Below, in pieces: positions 8,074 through 10,842 of a stretch of DNA of 10,842 bases; position 1 is the first letter of the stretch; each line of letters starts with the position of its first letter. The translations under genes were made by a program, and so were the position numbers. This stretch comes from Thoreauomyces humboldtii. Taxonomy: Eukaryota > Chytridiomycota > Chytridiomycetes > Spizellomycetales > Powellomycetaceae. The notes under the pieces are model-generated. The model searched no databases and had not been told where the DNA came from. It was given only the letters and a program-made list of their open reading frames with translations. Where the stretch lies: positions 1 through 10,842 of the forward strand of contig JADGJA010000778.1 of the NCBI GenBank assembly GCA_027596035.1, in the 5' to 3' direction.

Positions 8074-8184
8074 ACAAAATCGAAATGGATTCTGCCTTCT
8101 GCTTTCATTTCAAAAAGCCAATTACGGGCGCTCTCTAAATACTATGCTTCTGCCTATGTTCTTGTGTGAGGGGGATGTCAAGGT

Positions 8185-9864
8185 CTAATGCGGGATGCAG
8201 ACAGTCTCGCCTAGCGTGGACGTGAATACGCTGCCCCTCGGAAGCGTGCGACGCACTCGCGCTTCCTCGAGATGTTTTGGTGGGTCCATATAGTGCTCAT
8301 CCGACATCTATCCCAACCTGCATCAGCACAGGCGGCGATGAGTCGTGCATCGTGGACGGCGGACCGACTTACCATGAAGGTACCCCAGTGTACGCCGATC
8401 GAAAAGGAAGCGCGGAGATCTTCGTGTATTTGACAGGCTTCGTCGGGGTCCACGTGCTGATGCCGCAAGAACCATCGAGGTTCGTACGCACCAATAGCTA
8501 ATGTATACAAACCTTGAGTTAGTTACATCTTGGCATTGACAAAGCGACCGCAAGCCTTTGAACAACACTTACGGATGGCGGCAAGTGTGAATGGCCCATA
8601 CTTATCCCCGATCTCTTTGAAAGCTGTACAGTACCCCGTGTCTCCGCAGTGGAAAAAGGTAGACGATGGTCCCTTGACGACAAAGGAGGCCCACAGACTC
8701 CGGTTTACGTCAAAGAAGTGTCGACCACTCCAGTGCTGGATAGGTGTGGCCGCTATCAAGAGCTTGCCGCCGTCATGAGAAGCCTCCTGCCACCAATCGA
8801 GCTCGACGAGCTATCATATGATCGAGCGCCGATAATCAGAATACAGACAACACATGCGGTCAACGCCAGAATTAGACTTACATTTGTTACACCATGGCTC
8901 GCGAACCACTCTTTCAAACCGAGAGGCACGTACCACGTCACAGAGTTCCCGAGTTCCTTCACTACGGCACGGTCTGTAATTAGGAGCAGTTATTTCGTCA
9001 ACCCGGCCGATGATCAAGAAGGCAATGGCGGCTTTACCGAGGTGATCGTAATGGTCGTGCGAAACGATCACAATGTCCAGTTTTGGCAGATCTGACACCT
9101 TGCATGGTGGAGGTCGCAAGCGCTTGGGACCAAACCAGTCGCCGATGGTGCGGGAGCTACCCAGAACAGTGTCAGAGGCCATACCGACAGTGTCACTCTC
9201 GAGCTATGGCGATCCCTCACCTAAAGATGGGATCCGTCAGGATGTTGTATCCATCCATCTGCACGAGACACGTCGACTGACCGAACCAGGTGACGGTCAT
9301 GGCGGGCTTGCTCTTTGCAGACTCCGAAGGCACCGTAACCCAGGAGGCGTTGAGATCATCCGAGACGGACCTTTGCTTGTCGTGGAACTCGTTCAGGAGT
9401 TTCCAGTTTGGCTGCACGACGGGCAGGTTCTCTTCCAGGATGGCACGATCCTTCGGGACGCCGTTGCGGTTGGTGCGGGTGAGCTGCCAGCGCAGGTATT
9501 CCCAGACGTTGGTCGCGTTCTTGTCGCGCCACTCCAGGAAGGGGTTGACGAACCTTCCCGCGAACCTCAGGGAAGTGAAGAGCTTCTGCCTCCACGCGCC
9601 CTGACGCTCCACAGCCACGCTGGAGCGGGTCTCGTTGGGGTCGGCGGGCTCGAGGCCCTCGGAGCTGCCTTCCACGTCTTCGATGGCCGTCAGCTCTCCG
9701 TCAACGTACTCCCAGCGCCGTTCGATGGCGTGGAAGCGACGCTTGCGATGCCAGAGCCAGCGGCCCTGCTCGAAGAGAAGGACACTGCCGAGGAGAAGGA
9801 TCGGGACAGCGGCATACTGAGCTGGTCGAAGGTTGAGTCCGCCGCCGAATGAACCGACTCGCAT
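8185..9864 (-). CDS. FMP30: NAPE-PLD-type metallo-beta-lactamase-fold phospholipase, Fmp30 family
   Basis: Predicted zinc phosphodiesterase that hydrolyses N-acylphosphatidylethanolamine to N-acylethanolamine and phosphatidate; the yeast relative Fmp30 is a mitochondrial inner-membrane protein linked to cardiolipin balance. Minus-strand exons: 9864-9221, 9156-9038, 8973-8882, 8810-8573, 8497-8373, 8307-8185; introns of 64, 64, 71, 75 and 65 bp; 446 residues. Seen: one membrane segment at about 15-32 followed by basic residues; WFGQSTCLVQMDG and LTDPIF; WFGPKRLRPPPC; the metal motif SHDHYDHLD (His248, His250, Asp252, His253); PLGLKEWF; QHWSGR (His311); GDTGY (Asp342); IGAYEPRWF; HQHVDPDEA; and HWGTF (His401). 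All expected metal ligands are present. The ATG at 9864 is the first in frame and has A at -3; the longer open frame begins without an ATG. About 180 residues between the membrane segment and the catalytic fold are less conserved. Exon phases all agree. Confidence 0.95.
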
Positions 9865-10102
9865 GGTCAATGACAAACGTGGTCTGCGGAGCCTATGGCG
9901 AAATGCTGTGTACGATCCTGGTCCTTGTTCCCAGAGATTAATGTGTTGCGCGTTGCAAAAACAAGTGCTAGGATTGACTGACGGAGTTGCAAAAGTTCGA
10001 GCGAGAAAGATGGGGAATGGCGTCAAGCGCAGGAGCAGGTTGTTGCTGCCTTTCCGAAAAGAAGCTTTCTCACGGCTGTCGAGTCGAAAGATCCGGCATC
10101 CC
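9865..10102. promoter_or_regulatory. Intergenic: FMP30 promoter
   Basis: These 238 bp upstream of FMP30 should hold its promoter and leader and, if the small gene is real, that gene's 3' UTR. I see no clear TATA or CCAAT element here. Confidence 0.4.
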
Positions 10103-10436
10103 CTACACAGGGTAATCCTTGGTAAGCGGTATTCCAGCCCTCTGCATCGTCAGAATCGTCGATCCTCCCAGCTTCTCCTTGCGCTCAACAGGCACATTGT
10201 ACAGCATGGTAGACAGCTGTACAAGTCTTGAGGCTCGGGAAACACAGTAACGTGGCTTGTCGACCAGAAGCATCTTTAACGTGACCGCACGCTCGCGGGT
10301 ACGAGTAAGCATCTCGTTGGCTGTCAATGCTTGAACAAGCCTCTCTAACAAGCCGACCTCAACCCTGACTCATCAAACGCGCACCAGTCGGACGTGTGTT
10401 GTGCTCATAGAGACTGTTGGTTTGCAGGACCGACAT
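10103..10436 (-). CDS. Tentative small multi-exon gene, unknown product
   Basis: I do not recognise the product. A minus-strand ATG at 10436 opens MSVLQTNSLYEHNTRPT. A GTGCGC donor at 10384 and a GACAG acceptor ending at 10321 (64 bp) bring it in phase to ANEMLTRTRERAVTLKML, and the frame ends with RAGIPLTKDYPV and TAG at 10103-10105. A GTTGAG donor at 10363 would also be in phase but gives a 43-bp intron. A second intron at 10217-10264 (48 bp, GTCGAC...TACAG) is optional, because its length is a multiple of three and it has no in-frame stop. The protein is 73 residues with both introns removed (64-bp version), or 89 if the second is kept. An in-frame ATG at 10448 is an alternative start. Support comes from phase fit, the compact intron size and an even, helix-like composition. 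It could be chance. Confidence 0.4.
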
Positions 10437-10448
10437 TGCAGTGAGCAT

Positions 10449-10842
10449 CGCCCAAAATGAAAGTGCGGCAGGGGAGGGGGTTGTTGTCAAAGTGTCCAAA
10501 GTGTCCTCAAGGGAAGCACCGCGAAGAGTCACTCTGACACATTTGTGGGGATCGTCGTCGTGCCCGGAGGTTTATCCATGGATCTGTCTCCGTCCTCTGT
10601 CTGAAACGGAGCGTGGCTGAGGCATCTCTCCGAGCGGTACGCGATGAGATTGGGGGAAAACGGCTCTGTTTTGGAACAACACCACGCGACTGCTGCACAC
10701 TCACGCGGGTCACCCCAGGCTCCCTGCCCCCTTTCCCTTTGGAAGACCAGATTTCCAGAGGCCGCTTGCGAAAGTGCCAGAAGGCCTTTTGGCTTCAGCT
10801 TGTTGCACACGGTTGGGGCTATGCGTGGTGGGGTCACTGGGG
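10449..10842. other. No supported gene
   Basis: The last ~394 bp contain open frames without convincing starts or recognisable motifs; the longest on the minus strand begins at a GTG. If the small gene is real, this should include its promoter. I see nothing else to annotate. Confidence 0.4.

Larger units (their letters stand above)
7812..8184. promoter_or_regulatory. Intergenic: HER2 promoter and FMP30 3' end
   Basis: This 373-bp gap lies between two minus-strand genes. It holds the 3' end of FMP30 and the promoter of HER2, with CCAAT boxes and a TGACTCA element in the sense orientation of HER2. The HER2 frame stays open through most of it up to an ATG at 8108, but the translated stretch resembles no known GatA region. 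Confidence 0.55.

Noticed and set aside
9073..9852. 259-codon plus-strand open frame
   Set aside because: It lies antisense to FMP30 exons 1-2, whose minus-strand translation has clear NAPE-PLD motifs. The plus-strand product has no recognisable domain, so it is a shadow frame.
10529..10838. Minus-strand 102-codon open frame at the window end
   Set aside because: It starts at GTG, has no recognisable motif, and could only be real as an exon of a gene outside the window.

Overview
The window is nuclear DNA from a filamentous or yeast-like fungus, most likely a basidiomycete. The coding regions are broken by many short GT-AG introns (about 47-84 bp), often with CTGAC-, CTGAT- or CTAAT-like branch sites. 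Genes are packed closely on both strands, and four recognisable products are fungal or eukaryotic housekeeping proteins. The basidiomycete assignment rests on intron density and size and is an inference. I see no bacterial, viral, transposon, CRISPR or tRNA/rRNA signature.

Layout, left to right. (1) Minus strand, 112-1316: a MAG1/AlkA-type 3-methyladenine DNA glycosylase, 3 exons, complete. (2) Minus strand, 1673-2785: a two-exon gene for a 342-residue protein I do not recognise. (3) 2786-3433: a 648-bp divergent promoter region with an 8-bp tandem repeat, a 15-bp duplication, a hairpin and CCAAT boxes. (4) Plus strand, 3434-5690: an 8-exon RanBPM/Gid1 (Vid30) gene with SPRY, LisH, CTLH and CRA domains, a scaffold of the GID/CTLH ubiquitin ligase. 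(5) Minus strand, 5784-7811, convergent with the previous gene at 93 bp: a 7-exon mitochondrial glutamyl-tRNA(Gln) amidotransferase subunit A (HER2/GatA) with an intact Lys-Ser-Ser triad. (6) Minus strand, 8185-9864: a 6-exon NAPE-PLD-type metallo-beta-lactamase-fold phospholipase (FMP30 family) with a membrane segment and all expected metal ligands. (7) Minus strand, about 10103-10436: a tentative small multi-exon gene, unrecognised. The last ~400 bp hold nothing I can support.

The exon models were built by hand: for each junction I required GT-AG borders, phase agreement and, in the recognised genes, continuity of family motifs across the splice. The genes are not an operon or a cluster with a shared pathway. 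HER2 and FMP30 both act at mitochondria, but adjacency alone is weak evidence of a link. I found no convincing new biological system. The items most worth checking are stopless introns of 3n length inside the SPRY domain and in HER2, an upstream ATG overlapping the MAG1 start, promoter repeats, and two unrecognised genes.
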